NCBI GenBank assembly: GCA_015680685.1
Contig: MNCI01025009.1
Coordinates: 1-64,000, forward strand
Length of the DNA stretch: 64,000 nt
Direction: 5' to 3'
From: Gnetum montanum
Lineage: Eukaryota > Streptophyta > Gnetopsida > Gnetales > Gnetaceae
The notes beneath the pieces are model-generated. The model was not told the DNA's origin, made no database searches, and saw nothing but the letters and a program-made list of their open reading frames with translations. This document shows positions 40,801 to 53,339 of the stretch, piece by piece. Each line of letters starts with the position of its first letter. The stretch's first letter is position 1. The position numbers were made by a program, and so were the translations under genes.

Positions 40801-43230
40801 TGATCTATAAATAGATTAAGGGACTCCCAGGGTCAGTTAGTTTCTTGGGAAGGTGGCCTACCTTAATCCAGTCAGTTATGGTATGTGTTAACATAACCGT
40901 ATGCGTTAAGCTCTAATTTTGAACGGAATGGTGCTCCAAAGTGTTAGATGGTGGAGGAGTGTACATGGGCCCAACCGCTTGTTGTTGCGAGAGTTTGTTT
41001 CAGCTTTTGGTTCTGAAGAAAGGTCTTCTCTTTTCAGAACCAATAGTACATTGGATATTTACAGCTCTCATAGCATGACGTTGCTACAGTTGAGGAGGAA
41101 GTTCCCCTTGCATTGTTGGAGTAAGAGGCGTTACGGGAACTCCTTGTGGTGGAAGAGGTGCGGATGGATTTGGAGGATGGTGTGGATATGGAGTGTCTCC
41201 TAGAGGAGAAGGAGTCCTTCTAAAGTACTCCTAAACTTGGTAGTAATAGTTGGGGGTTGTGTGACTCATAGAGTCACTTGGATAAATTGGCTGCTGCACA
41301 AATATCCATACGGGTCAAGCTGCTGGTAATGGTACTGATGGTTTGGCGATGGCATCCCTCATGACTGTGGGTATTTCCACTGCTGATGTTATCCAATGGG
41401 CTATGGTGGAGTTCCACTTGGATAATACGTTAAGGGCTGGTGGAACTGCTTTGGGTTACCTTGTGGATAAGGTAACCTTTGGGGTGTTTGCCATTGGTTG
41501 AGTCTTGGATTAATTGCATACACCCCATACTCCTATAGATGTGAGATGATGGGGCAACATCCCTTAGGATGGTCATAATGGNTAGTTTCAATTTTAGAGT
41601 CTAAGAAACTCCATACGTCATCTACCTTAGCCGCTATTTCTATTGTCAACTTTTGAAGCGACAAGGTCTTTCTGTTCACCAACTCCTCGATTGTTGACTC
41701 ATCCTCTTCATCACAAAATTTCACTCCCTTCTTTTGAAGAGAGGGATCACGGTTGTCCTCTTCTGCACTTTCCCTTTTTCATAGCTCATCTTCTTCTTTT
41801 GCTACTTGTTCCAACAAGCTGTGTACTTCATGGGTTCTAAGTTGTGAGAGTCTCCCTTCGGCATAAGTTCCCAAGGGTTCTTCTAGTTTCATGCCTTAGC
41901 CCATCCACGATGTGGTGAAGTTGATCTCTCTGAGCGTACCCATGGCCCAGGCAACGATGTAACAATGTGTAGTAGCGGGCCATGGTAGCATCCAATGGTT
42001 CATAAGTACCTTGCTTCTAGCCTTGGATCTAGTTATGCAAATTATACACTCTAGAGTACATCTGATACTTTTCGTTGAACAATTCTAACATCGTACTCCA
42101 CCTCCTGATGGTTTCCGATTCTAAGGACCGGTACCAACTCTCTGCTTCTTTGGTGAGTGTCCTTGGGAACAACTTAAGTTTTTGCCACTCATTTTCTATA
42201 TTCTGCAAGGCATAGGCATCGTGGAATGCCTATAAATGATTTTTTGGATCAACATTGTATCCCCCTTCAAATCGTGGGATATTGTTCATGTATAATCATT
42301 TGATCTGACTATCTTTTAAATGCCTTGTGGGAATCCTAATTTTCTCCGTTATGTCAAGCATACTTCAGGTTGCGAGTAGGGGTTCATCATGATCATCTCT
42401 TTCATGATGCCTATGATGTCTATGTTTTTCCCTACTCTCCCTATGTCCTTGCCCTTATCCTCTCTCTCAACTTTCCCGTCGAAGTCTTTTGTCCTTCTTA
42501 CCTTTATGTTCATGATGGTTGTGCCCAAATGTGGAAGGAGAGGATGAGTGATGTGAATAAGGGGAAGAAGAAGGGGAACCATCACCATGACTATGTTTCT
42601 TGCCTTCTCTTCGGCTGCTATAGCTCCAATCGTGGTGACGATCTAAGTGCCCGTCCTTAGCATGAGTGGTTGTTCCCTCTGTGAACAGTTGGTGTTCACG
42701 GGCATCAGAACCATGATTATGTATCTTTGATCGTAGGTTCTGATACCCAACCTCCTCATCATCGTTAGGAGGGGGAACATCATTTGTTAAAGAACCCGTG
42801 ATAAGGGGTTCCTCATCTCCTATTTCACTAAGGACGTGCGTGGCTTTGTCCTTCAGAAAAGTATGTTGACTCTCCTGCCTTAAGTCCCTCATATGTTGGG
42901 CATCTGTGGGATAATAATCCCTCATGTCAAAATCTTCCGCAACGTATTTAGCAAATAGTTCTTGTATGCCAATCTGTACCAAGGCACAGAAAAGCATGCA
43001 ACAGATTGATCGATCTAGTGGTAACACAATGTTACCTTGCAAATCTCTCCATCGCAGCTATTCATTTTGATGGAGGATAAAGGTGAAGTCTGGAATATAC
43101 TCCTTGGGATGAGTATGGACTATTTTATACTGTTTAGGACTTGGCTAATTTTGGCTATGTGTTTTATGTTGCCGACTGTCTCGTGTATGGTCCTTAGGTG
43201 GTGAGTTGCTCTTATGAGAAGAAGGAATTT
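40800..43230 (-). pseudogene. gag: gag of Element 3
   Basis: The minus strand starts near 43230 ('SSHKSNSPPKDH'; the ATG is lost) and continues 'EYIPDFTFILHQNE' and 'QGNIVLPLDRSI'. An open 42467-43042 stretch ends in a Ser/His-rich segment ('GDGSPSSSPYSHHSSSP'). The Gag core (42300-41880) has 'NNIPRFEGGYN'-like wording and 'ESYQ..SRVYNLHNQIQG'-like remnants. 'CDEEDESTIEELVNRKTLSL' near 41720 precedes the zinc knuckle near 41575 (...Y.HPKGCC), beside the N at 41582. A Pro/Gly/Tyr-rich tail reaches about 40900. Confidence 0.8.
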
Positions 43231-43348
43231 TTATTGGTGTGCTATTTCATCATTATATAATTTTTATCTTGATTAACTTGAGGTTCGTTACGGCTCACAA
43301 TGATGTGAGTGATATCCCTTATGTTCTATTCGGCGCACAAACACTTAA

Positions 43349-43366
43349 TCCCCGGTAACAGCACTA
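43349..43366 (-). other. Primer binding site, tRNA-Asp type (Element 3)
   Basis: Plus-strand TCCCCGGTAACAGCACTA is TAGTGCTGTTACCGGGGA on the minus strand, keeping the GGGGA end of the plant tRNA-Asp site. Confidence 0.85.
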
Positions 43367-43367
43367 A

Positions 43368-44302
43368 TGATGAGTGGTGAGGTACCCCTACACTCAGCCA
43401 TATGAAACGAGCGTAGCACGCGCGATCCAATCGAACTCCATAGACTAAATTCCTACATGCCCCATGGAACACTTGGGGTTAATCATTCATTATCTTCCCA
43501 AAATTACTTGTAAGTGTCATGGTGTATGGTTAAGTATGTCCGAGGTATATGATTTTCATGGTCTTTTATGGTTTTTCTCCTATGCTATTGAGGTGAAGGG
43601 TTGAGAAAGCTAACTAACTCTAACTAAGGACTAAGTCTAAAGTAACTAGCGTCAGCATCCATTCCCACTTACCGTACACACCCTGAACTATGCAACTATG
43701 GCTACCAAACACTAATTGTTACTGGGATCACCACATGTAACGCCTGTGCTTGAAGTGGCTGTACTGAGGCACTTAACTAGCCTAAACATGATGAGCAGCT
43801 GATTCCTTGACTAGCCGTAAACATCCGTAGATGCTCGTAATCAAGTCGTACTCATCACGCGTTCTAGGAGTTGAGGGTGAGAGAGACTAATCGCTATGAG
43901 CATTCGATTCCTTGATTAGCCATACACATTTGTCAATGCTCGTAATCAATTCGTACTTATGCCGCGCTAATGCAGGTAATAAATAACAAGTAATAAACCT
44001 ATTCCATGCACTACAAGGTTTATCCACAAAGCTTGTCTTTATTGCCGTACACAACTTGCATTCAGGTACAAAGTTGCTCAAATAAAGATCCGTTCACCTA
44101 GGGACTCCTACTGCGGGCACATGAAAAATATTCTATATCTAGAGTGATCAAACTACCAGAGTTTGCCTACTTTAAGCCTAGGATGAGAAATAAAGGGAGT
44201 GCCACCTCTTATTTATAGATTTGGCGATGGACCGCGATATCACGTATGCGACATCGCAGGGGACGATGCAATATCGTGGCTTGTGCATATCGTGTCTCAT
44301 CA
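43368..44302 (-). repeat. 5' LTR of Element 3
   Basis: It begins TGATGAGTGGTGAGG and ends GTCTCATCA. It aligns closely with 37146-38125; the U3 array has fewer GATATC words here (44235-44290). AATAAAGACGAG-type wording (minus strand near 44035) marks the polyadenylation region. Confidence 0.92.
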
Positions 44303-45315
44303 CCCATCTACAATGTGGCAAAGTTGATCCAATTGAGAATAACCATGGCCAGGACATCTATGCATTAAGGAATAATATCGACTAATGGCAGCATCCAAGG
44401 GCTCGTGTGTTCTTTGTTTCCATCCTTGGATCTATCTTCTCAACCTGGATACTTTGAAGTATGTTTGATATTTTTCATTGAAAAATTCAAGCATTATACT
44501 CCATCATCTAATAGATTCTAGTTCTAAGGATCAATACTAGTTTTCTTCTTCTTTAACAAGCGTCCTTGGGAATAACTTAAATTTTTTCCATTCATTCTCT
44601 ATATTTTACAAGGTACATGCATCTTGATGATTAGAGTTAGAAGAAGAAGAGGATGATGATGAAGGTAAAGATGAAAGAGGACTAGAACCATCATGATGCT
44701 TGCTACCACCTCTTTGATGATTGTAACCACAATCATGATCTTATTTCTTGTCTGCATCCCTACCTTGACTTGCCTCTTTGGATCCTTCTTTGTCATTAGA
44801 TCCATTCTTGCCAGAACCAGGATTGTGAATAGTGGACTACAAGTTCTGGTTTTGACCTCCTTCACCAAGTCAAAGAGAGTAATTTCACTAAATGGAAAAA
44901 CCCCAAAGAAGGGTTCTCCACCATCTTTTTGGTACAATAGGAATGGAAAATCATGAAATCCTTTTTCCTTTGTAGATTCATAATGTTGTTCTACCTAGAA
45001 ATTGCTAAGATGTTATGCCTCAGTGGGATGATAATCCTTGGTGTCACTATCCTACACCACGTACTTAGCATGAAGTCCTTGAAGATCCCATTGTATAAGC
45101 ATTTTTTGAAGCATTTCAAGAATAGAACAATTGGACAGCAAAAAAATGTTTCCCTCCATGTCATGTCACCATAGTTTTTTATCCTGGTGTAGGATGAAGG
45201 TGAAATTTGGTACATACTCATCAGGATAAGCATATACCACTTGGTATTGTTGAGGTAATAGTGGATGTACTCCTTTAGACTTGGATGGAAAATTGATCCT
45301 ATGAGAAGAAGACAT
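44303..45315 (-). pseudogene. gag: gag N-terminal part (Element 4)
   Basis: The ATG at 45315 begins M-S-S-S-H-R-I-N-F-P. 'YQVVYAYPDEYVPNFTFIL' and 'HDMEGNIFLL' follow, then (44937-44600) charged and Ser/His-rich sequence. The Gag core begins near 44600 and is cut by Element 3 at 44303. Confidence 0.78.
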
Positions 45316-45455
45316 TTTATATTAGAAAAATAAAAATTTAGTGTGCTTCTAAATATTGTTGTAGTAATCTTAAGATGTGATATGACTCTAAGGTTTTTTC
45401 CAATGATTTGAATAATTTTCAGTAGTCCTAGATAGCACATGTAATAACTAAAAGG

Positions 45456-45473
45456 TCCCCAACAACAGCACCA
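45456..45473 (-). other. Primer binding site, tRNA-Asp type (Element 4)
   Basis: Plus-strand TCCCCAACAACAGCACCA is TGGTGCTGTTGTTGGGGA on the minus strand. Confidence 0.85.
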
Positions 45474-45474
45474 A

Positions 45475-46334
45475 TAATGAGCAACGAGGTACCCCTACAT
45501 CCAACCATATGAATCACTAAGGCATTCATGTGTGATCTAGTCGAATTCCATGGACCTATAGTTCTCTAATGCACTAATTCCCTAAGAAGTGAAATGGGAA
45601 TTAAGAATGTTTTTTGTCTTCCCAACTACACTTGTGAAGTTCAAGGATATGGTTTAAGTGTAATTGAGGTACATGATGTTTATCATTTTATGTTTAATCA
45701 ATTTAATCACCTACAACAAGAATGAAAGGTAGAGTAATTTAAGATCAAATTCATCTACTACCTAGCTAGCCTAACACATGTACCTGTTCCCACTTTCTAG
45801 ACACATCCTGAACATTTATAGCACTATTGGACTACCAAACATTAAGTGTTTCTAGGTTACCAAGTGCTACACGTATGCTCGAAGTAGTCATGCTTGTGTT
45901 TATTAACAACTAGAAATTAATTACTTAATTAAAGTGCATTAAAGTAAAGTGCATGAATATTAAATGCATTAAGAAAACATTAATTTTTTCTCAGTGCTGC
46001 AAGGATGATCAAAAGGGTTTGTTTTTATTCCTATCACACTACTATGCTCAAGTACATTAGTGCTTAAACAAAGAACCATACACACTTAGACTCCTACTAT
46101 AGACACTTGGAAAATATTCTAACTCTAGAAAAAACAAACTACAAGAGGTTCACTATCTATGACAAAAAACTAATGAAAAACTATATGAAAATCATGAGCC
46201 TGAGTGTTATATTTATAGGCTAGCATATGCCCTACAATATCAAATATTTGACATTGCATCTTGGACTCTAATATTCAATATCAAGTTCAATATCGGATAC
46301 CTAATATTGGAGCCAATCAAAACATGATTCATCA
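45475..46334 (-). repeat. 5' LTR of Element 4
   Basis: It begins TAATGAGCAACGAGG (family TGATGAG with one change) and ends CATGATTCATCA. The U3 end has ATATTCAATATC/ATATTGGA words at 46235-46310 in place of the GATATCGC words of Elements 2 and 3. The 3' partner is lost. Confidence 0.85.
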
Positions 46335-46599
46335 CCATCCATGAGCCAAGTAACTAAAGAGGATTACATGATGACTTTTAAAAAATATCATGTGTTAATT
46401 TATGATGACCAAATGAAAAAATCAAAGTTAGACAAGCTGGATAATTAGATCAATTATTTAGAATTCATCAGTCATTCACCAATAATTCATTACTTATTGA
46501 TCATCTATATTCAACAATTCATCACAAATTTTATTATTAACATTATTCAATAACATCATCATCATCATTTCTCACACTTATTTCAATCATCATTCTATT
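46335..46599. other. Low-complexity AT-rich stretch
   Basis: It is rich in 'attcatca' and 'catcatcatc' words. No gene is seen. Confidence 0.4.
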
Positions 46600-48180
46600 C
46601 AAAATTCATTAAAATTGCACCACATTTTATGATATTAAAATTACACTTCATATATTTTGTCTTACTTCTACTAGTTTTTAAGCCTTTTGATTCTAGAAAC
46701 TAGAAATTTTTATTACGTCTAGAAAATCACAAAGGATTTGTTGAATGATTACAATGCCTCAACATAATTTTGAAGAAATTTAAAAACATCATTTACGTAA
46801 TGCCCCAACTAGATAGGATCAATTTAAAAGAAAGTAATTAGCATATTACAATTAATAGTATAATTCAATATTTTAGAAGCATGTCTGCAATTCTCCATTT
46901 TAGAAGCAATATTTTCTCAAGGTGTATCCACCAACACAATATCATCTAAAAATAGCATCCAGCAAGGGAGTTCTTCTTGTATTTTCTTTATTAATTTATT
47001 CATAATAATGGCAAATAAGCACAAACCCTTGATGTAGACCTACTTTAATTAGAAAATTAGATGTTGTTCTACAAACTATATTAATTTTAGTGGTAACTCC
47101 TTCATAGATGTCTTGAATCACTTTAATATATTTATTGGGATGTTTTTCCTCTACAAGGCTCACCAAATAATATCTCTAAATACTTTGTTATATTTTAATA
47201 ATTTTTTTACTTTTTTGAATTTTTCCATCAATTGTCATATTAAGAAAATAGCCTCTATAGTAGATCTCACTCACATAAATCCAAATTAAGTTTCTAATCT
47301 TATTAATTCAAGTGTGAGATTCTGCTCTATGACTATCTCCCAAAGCTACATAATGTGGTTCATTAGCTTGATCCCTCTATAATTTATACAATTTTATACA
47401 TTTCCTTTATTTTTGTAAGTGGGAAAAAAATTCCTTTACTTGTTGTGCCTTTCTCCATATTTTAAAATTTTGTTAAATAATTTTGTCAACCAAGAAACTC
47501 CTATATCTCCCAATGCTTTCCAAGCTTCTATAAGAATGTTATTTGGTCCAACAACATTTTCATTTTTCATCTTTGATAAGTCTATCTTCACCTCAAAGGA
47601 GTAAAGTTCATTAAGCAAACCAAAATTTAGTTCTTCTTCTTAGATATCTTCTCTTGGGAATTTCTTCTTTAATAATTTTTTAAAGTAAGTTTTCCACCTA
47701 TCCAAAATTTCATTGTCTTTTATCAAAATTCTTTTATCTGCTTCCTTGATGCACATGACATGATCAATGTCCTTACATTTCTTGTTTATGATTTTTGGAC
47801 ATTTATAAATAGATTTTTCTCTTTCCTTTCTTCCTAATGTCTCAAAAAATCTATCCAAGGCCTTATATTTAGCTTTGGTTGCTGCTATGGTTACTTCCTT
47901 ATTTTTCATTTTGTTAGCTACCACTTTGCTACAATTCCTATCTATATATCTACATACATACATACATATATATATACACACACGTGTGTATGTTTTAGTT
48001 AGCATGTTTCACTTCATCACTCCACCACCATGTCTCCTTTGGGATGTAGGTTATGCCTATGTTTCACCTAAAATGTTCTTTCCAATTTTCTAAATGTAAC
48101 TTTTCATTTGCTTCCAAATTAAATTTGCATAGCAATCCCAATTCCAAGTGTCTTCATGAAGTAATTGTTGGCTATATGTC
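46600..48180 (-). mobile_element. LINE, RTE-like, 5'-truncated and degenerate
   Basis: The minus strand reads, from high to low coordinates: 'IPKETWWWSDEVK' near 48040; 'YKALDRFFETLGRKEREKSI' and 'KDIDHVMCIKEADKRILIKD' (47880-47730); 'RWKTYFKKLL'; 'MKNENVVGPNNILIEAWKAL' and 'WLTKLFNKILK' (47570-47440); 'MLFLDDIVLVDTP' near 46960 (family FADD; Ala changed to Leu); then 'SKGLKTSRSKTKYMKCNFN' near 46680. This is the RT of the plant RTE-like non-LTR group. About 180 bp separate the last two motifs, which are normally close together, so a small insertion lies at about 46715-46890. A CA/TA microsatellite (47950-47992) sits within the reading. Endonuclease is not recognisable. Confidence 0.82.
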
Positions 48181-50300
48181 CATAAAGGTATATATAGTTG
48201 TCTAGTTTTGATTCCAACACACCCATGTATTCTACAATTAGTTATTATTAATGAAATTCATGTATTGAGATATGAAGTAATCCACTTAAATTTTTCTTAA
48301 TAATAAATAATAAAATAGCTGTAACATACAAACTTTTATGAAATTGGAAATTTGAATTTAAAATTTATATTACATTCGTATACTTTATAGATCTATTGGA
48401 TATTAGAAATATACATGCTATGAGTTTTCAAAATATAATTAAAAATTCATAAGTTTTCTTGATAATATTTAGAACAAGTTAACCAAATTTGTAATTATAA
48501 TATCCCACTTATGTTTAATATACTTAAATGTAGGGCATTGGAACAAAATGTGGTATTCATCTTCAATTAAATTTTGATTGCACAATATGAATATTCCTTC
48601 TTAATGAGGAACTTTTAGCCATCTAACTGTTTTAGCTCTTAAATGATGAGCTTACATTCTTTATGGGCTAATTATGCACTACAAATTATGAGAAACAACA
48701 ACAATTAAGTAGTTTTTCTTTGAATTAAGGCCTTCCTAATACTATTCAAATATCATATTTATATTAATCATAAATAAAATATTTCATGTAATAAAATTTT
48801 GTACATCATCCCTTTTCTACATGGGTAAGCAAGCTTTGCAATCTTATCATCTTTATAAGATAATGATTTTTATTTCTTTTTCATTTTTCTATCATCATCA
48901 TTATCACCCTTCCCTTATCCCAACTTCCATTCTCATATCATGCTTCTTAATTTCACAAAGTTTACATATCCAACTAATGATATATTAAAATAGTTTAATT
49001 AAATTTAAACTATATTCTAACTATGTATAAATCTAACCTATTAATAAAAACTATTAAAATGGACAAAAAAATAAAAAATAATTATAACATTTAAACTAAA
49101 ATAAACTTTTCTTCATATAGAAAATTCTTAGAAACTAGATAGAATTTGCTATAATATTTTTAAGAAATTAAACTTAAAAGCAATTTGCTATAATATTTTT
49201 AAGAAATTAAACTTAAAAGCATCATTTTCATCCTAACCATGTTCCAAAAAATATATTGACTACATAACTTTTCTTGCATCATTTGCATTTATTAAAGATC
49301 TAAATTGAAAAAAAAATGATCTATGAGACTTCTCATGTTTCTACCATTGACACCCATTGTAGAGCTTATATCTTTCAAACCATAAAATATTTTCACATGA
49401 ATTTTTAACTAAAATTTTATATAGATGTTATTCCTAAATGAAATAGGAATCATGAAAAAATTTAAACAACGAGAAAGTTAGAATTGGCTTATTAACTAAC
49501 ACTAGTTATGATAAAATTTTGAGTAACAAAAAGAAGAGAAAGATACATTTTATAGGCTAGATCTTTGATACTATAATACATCTTACTATAAAATTTTATA
49601 AGATGAAGATATGACTAGTAGATTTTAAATGCAATTGGAATTAGTGAAAACTAATAAGTACTGGTATAGATATGTCATAATTGGTAGTCACCATTTATTA
49701 TAGAAATAATATGGATTGAATTGTAAGACATGAGAATGAGAGAAATGTGACTGAAAATAATGTGAATATATTAGAATGAGTGTGAATAATTCAGAGTAGG
49801 CTTTGGTTTCTTATCTTATATTGAATTTGGAGCTCTTCTCTATACAATCCATTCATGCAAATATTTTCAATCTAAAACTATGGCTTCTTAACTTTTCTTC
49901 TTACATTTTCATGAATTACAAGCATTTTTTCTATTATACATGTATTTTCTAAAGTATACATAATCATTAATTATTTTAAATTCTAATTTTTAACTTGGGA
50001 TCATTTGAAGTGCTTACTTGAAACTTGACTAGATGTCTTCATGGTGGAATTGAGACTTCAAATGCATACTATGTGTGACAATATATCCTTTAGAAAGAAG
50101 CTTGAAGACATGATCTTCATACCTCTTTTCCTTAAACATATTTGATGTATCAATGATTTGCCTTCTTGGATTATTCTCCTCTTGTTAATTTTTCATTATT
50201 ACTTTCTTTTTTTCTTATTCTTTCTTCTAAATTATTATTGTGAATGCTCTCCATTCTTTTCTAGATCCTGAATTTTTATTTTTCCAAAGGTTTGAAATCA
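48181..50300. other. AT-rich region, no gene
   Basis: It is very AT-rich, with stops in every frame. It holds one perfect short tandem duplication (49143-49220) and no other recognised feature. Confidence 0.5.
49143..49220. repeat. 39-bp tandem duplication
   Basis: Copies 49143-49181 and 49182-49220 begin aatttgctataatattttta and are identical as read. It is either a recent duplication or an assembly overlap. Confidence 0.9.
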
Positions 50301-50360
50301 ATTATATCATGTTTTTTATTTACTTGTTTTGATAAATGATTTTCCTCTTTTTTTTTCCCT

Positions 50361-50830
50361 TCAATACCTTTGATGCATTGATCTTTTCTTTATTTTTGAA
50401 AACATGGGAATCATTTCTCCTTCTTCAAAGATTTCATTGAGGTTGAAATCTAATTCTTCTAGTTTGGAGCTTAATGTAGATGCATAATATTGTGATAATT
50501 TTGAGACTCCATTTTGCTTCATTGGTGCCATTGTTTCTAAATAATAGATTTGGTTCTCTACCTTGTTCAATATTTTATGCCATTTTCCTTTATTTATGAT
50601 TATGTAAAATATATTATTAAATAATACTTTATTCCATTTTTGACCACTACAAAGAATTCAATAATCAACATAAAAAAAATATCATGAATGTTAATCAAGT
50701 GTCTATTTTTTAATGTAAATAAAATATTATCTACTCCTTCAACGTTAAGATTTTTTTCTACTTCTAATTGTATTTTTCCAAGATTTGTGTGAGGCTTGAA
50801 ATAAACAAAAAGTTCTTTGTTAAGTATCAT
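50361..50830 (-). pseudogene. Unidentified ORF remnant
   Basis: Two adjoining minus-strand open runs read 'ELFVYFKPHTNLGKIQLEVE', 'NILFTLKNRHLINIHDIFFM' and, after a break, 'KLSQYYASTLSSKLEELDFN'. The composition looks like real protein (balanced charges, few stops in an otherwise stop-rich region). I do not recognise the family. It could be part of an old transposon ORF. Confidence 0.3.
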
Positions 50831-53339
50831 TTGATGTAAGCACCTACTACCTATTAATCATGTGTTTGGTGGCTCTTTTATACAATGTGATATGAGATAG
50901 GAAACTATTTCTCTTTTACTACTTTTAGCTTTTCTTTATTTTAATATCTTTTTGCATATTTATTTCTTTCTTTTTGTCTTGATTTCTTTTATATACAATG
51001 CTCCACATTAATTTCACACTTTCATTGTTGATGTTATATAATTGTATTGAATTTGAAATAGAGTTGCAAATAATGGATTTGTTAAGTCATCTTTTTTCTT
51101 AATTTCTTCAAATTCTATTCTTCTTACATTGTTCAACACATTCTTGCTTGGAGATTTTTGAGAGCTTTTGCTAACTCTTTCTAATTTGCACTTGTAACAA
51201 TCTTACGTGATAATTTAAAAATTCTTAAAATTAAAATAAATGACATATCTAAGTGTCCTTTTACTACTTGTATACTTTAAGAAATCATATCATACCTAGG
51301 AAAAATCATTGCATTTGATAATTTACTAATTTAAGTTCTCTTATATCTCAATAAAGTTTCTCCATGAAAAAGACCTTAGTTAGAATGAACATTGGATTTT
51401 TTTTTTATGTAAACATCATATCAAGGGAAATATTTTCTTTTTTAGTCTAAGCATGAATGAAGTTATAATGAATTTGAATGTGTTTTATTCTTCCTTGAAA
51501 CTCAAGATTCTTAAATGATATAGTAGTAAAATAATAAAATCCTAGTATCTATTTCAAATTTAATAAGAGTACAACTAAAACCTTAGTCATTTAATTCTAG
51601 CTCAACCAAATTATGTTTTTTCTCAATGAGATAAAAAAGTAATAAAATATAAATTAGAAACATGTTAAATTATTACATTAGTTAAATACCACATCTGCAT
51701 GTACATTAATTAACTCAAATAAAATGAAAAAAAAAGTAAAAATTAATTTGAAGTGAAGAAATAGAGTTACTTATAACTAAGGAATTCCTTAGTTAGTTAA
51801 CTCCACTTGAAATAAAAATATATTTAAAAAATAAAAAATTGTTGAAATTGAACATACATGTATAGTGATGCAACATTCCTATCTTCTCATCAAATCATCT
51901 ATTTTCTATAGACAATAGTATAGGAGAGATCATCATATTGAAGACAGATCAAGCATCGAAAGTATAGAGAAATGTCAAATCAATTTCAAAAAGCAAGCAC
52001 AAGTAAAGGTCATAGATTATGATAAGAGTAGGAAGTATCCCTTAAAATGATTAAAAACAATATGGAAGAAATTTTTTGGTACAAATAAGAATTGATGCAA
52101 CAAATTAAGAATAAAGAGCATGAACTTATGAATAAAACATGAAAAAGAAATGGATCATGGAGCATTCAAGATTGCAAATTTATTCAACCCATAACAATAG
52201 TAATAAAATATATGTTATTAGCTATAGTGGATAATACACAATGCTCAAGAAGCTTTGATTATACCTTTGCCTCAACAATATCATACATATATAGTGATGT
52301 GAGGTTCCTATTTTCTCATCAAAGCATATGTTGTATGTAGAGAACATCATACTAAAGAAAGATCAAGCATCACAAGAATAAAGCAATGACAAATGGATTT
52401 CAAAAAGTAAATAAACACAAAGGCCATAGATTATGACAAGAGTAGAAAGCAACAATTAAAAAAGATCAAAGAAAAGATCGAATAATTTCATTGGTAAAAA
52501 TAATTAATAATTACTACAACAAATTAAAAAAAAAGTATGAACCTACAAATAAAATGTGCAAGAAAAATGGATGATGGAGCATCTATTTAGTACCTGATAA
52601 TAGCAAAAGCATAGAAACCCTTATTTATTATGGATAACATATAATGTCTAGCAAGATTCAATGATGTCCTTACTTCTTTCTTTTATATCCATCGCTAATT
52701 CAAGAATTTTTCACGTTGAAAAATTTTTTTAGAAGTGCTAGGTTACACATTGTGAGTGACTATGTATTACACCTTCACATATCTCTAAGTTGACTACAAT
52801 CTATTGCATGTCACACCCACCAAAACCTAGAATGCTACTTCTTCTTCATGTAAGAGAAATACGAGGTATAATTCCTTAAAACCTCAAAACTAAAAAAAAT
52901 AGCTTTTATTAGTTTGATGGAACTTTGAGTCATATGTAGTGCCTTGTAATAAGACATTTTGATAGAACCTGAGATCATAGACACTTATCAGTGAAACTAG
53001 CTACTTGTGGTAGCCTCCAGTGTTTTCTAGAGCTAACTATGAACTCTTTTGAGTTATACTCAACTCACAACTCCCTATCTATCTCTAAAACTTCTTTACA
53101 AATAGATTTTTGACTTATTGTGATCCTCTAGGAGCTGCATAAGCTTATAATCTCAAACTATGATTGGCTTCAAGTTACTCCTACCTTACAAATACTAATA
53201 CAAACTATAAAAATGTTAAGAATAATCCCCAATTGACACCAAGCTTGGGAATCATATCCTCTAAGAATCATACAATATATTGCAAGTTGAGAATTATAAT
53301 TTAAGAATGGGAGGTATTCCTACATTAAATCCTCCATCC
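50831..53339. other. AT-rich region with a ~429-bp tandem duplication
   Basis: The first copy (about 51853-52281) and second copy (52282-52690) share, in order, 'catacatrtatagtgatg', 'ttctcatcaaa', 'gatcaagcatc', 'catagattatgayaagagtag' and 'aatggat.atggagcat'. They are clearly diverged. No gene is recognised. The stretch nearest 53339 may be the 3' end of the chromovirus. Confidence 0.55.

Larger units (their letters stand above)
37146..44302 (-). mobile_element. Element 3: non-autonomous gag-protease LTR element nested in Element 4
   Basis: LTRs are at 37146-38125 and 43368-44302, with a tRNA-Asp primer site beside the right LTR and a polypurine tract beside the left LTR. Flanking 5-mers are cctat and cccat. 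The internal region encodes gag and an aspartic protease with an intact Asp-Ser-Gly, then jumps to the post-integrase tail, the non-coding spacer, a mini-intron and the start of ORF2. RT, RNase H and integrase are absent, so it is a deletion derivative that would depend on another element. Confidence 0.88.
34180..46334 (-). mobile_element. Element 4: Athila/Tat-like element, truncated and internally deleted, with nested Element 3
   Basis: The minus-strand order is 5' LTR (45475-46334), tRNA-Asp primer site, gag, [Element 3], gag end, protease, RT N-terminus, then an internal deletion that joins RT directly to ORF2 at about 35085. The element ends at the 34180 junction with no 3' LTR. Element 3 sits in gag with flanking cctat/cccat. 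Confidence 0.82.
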
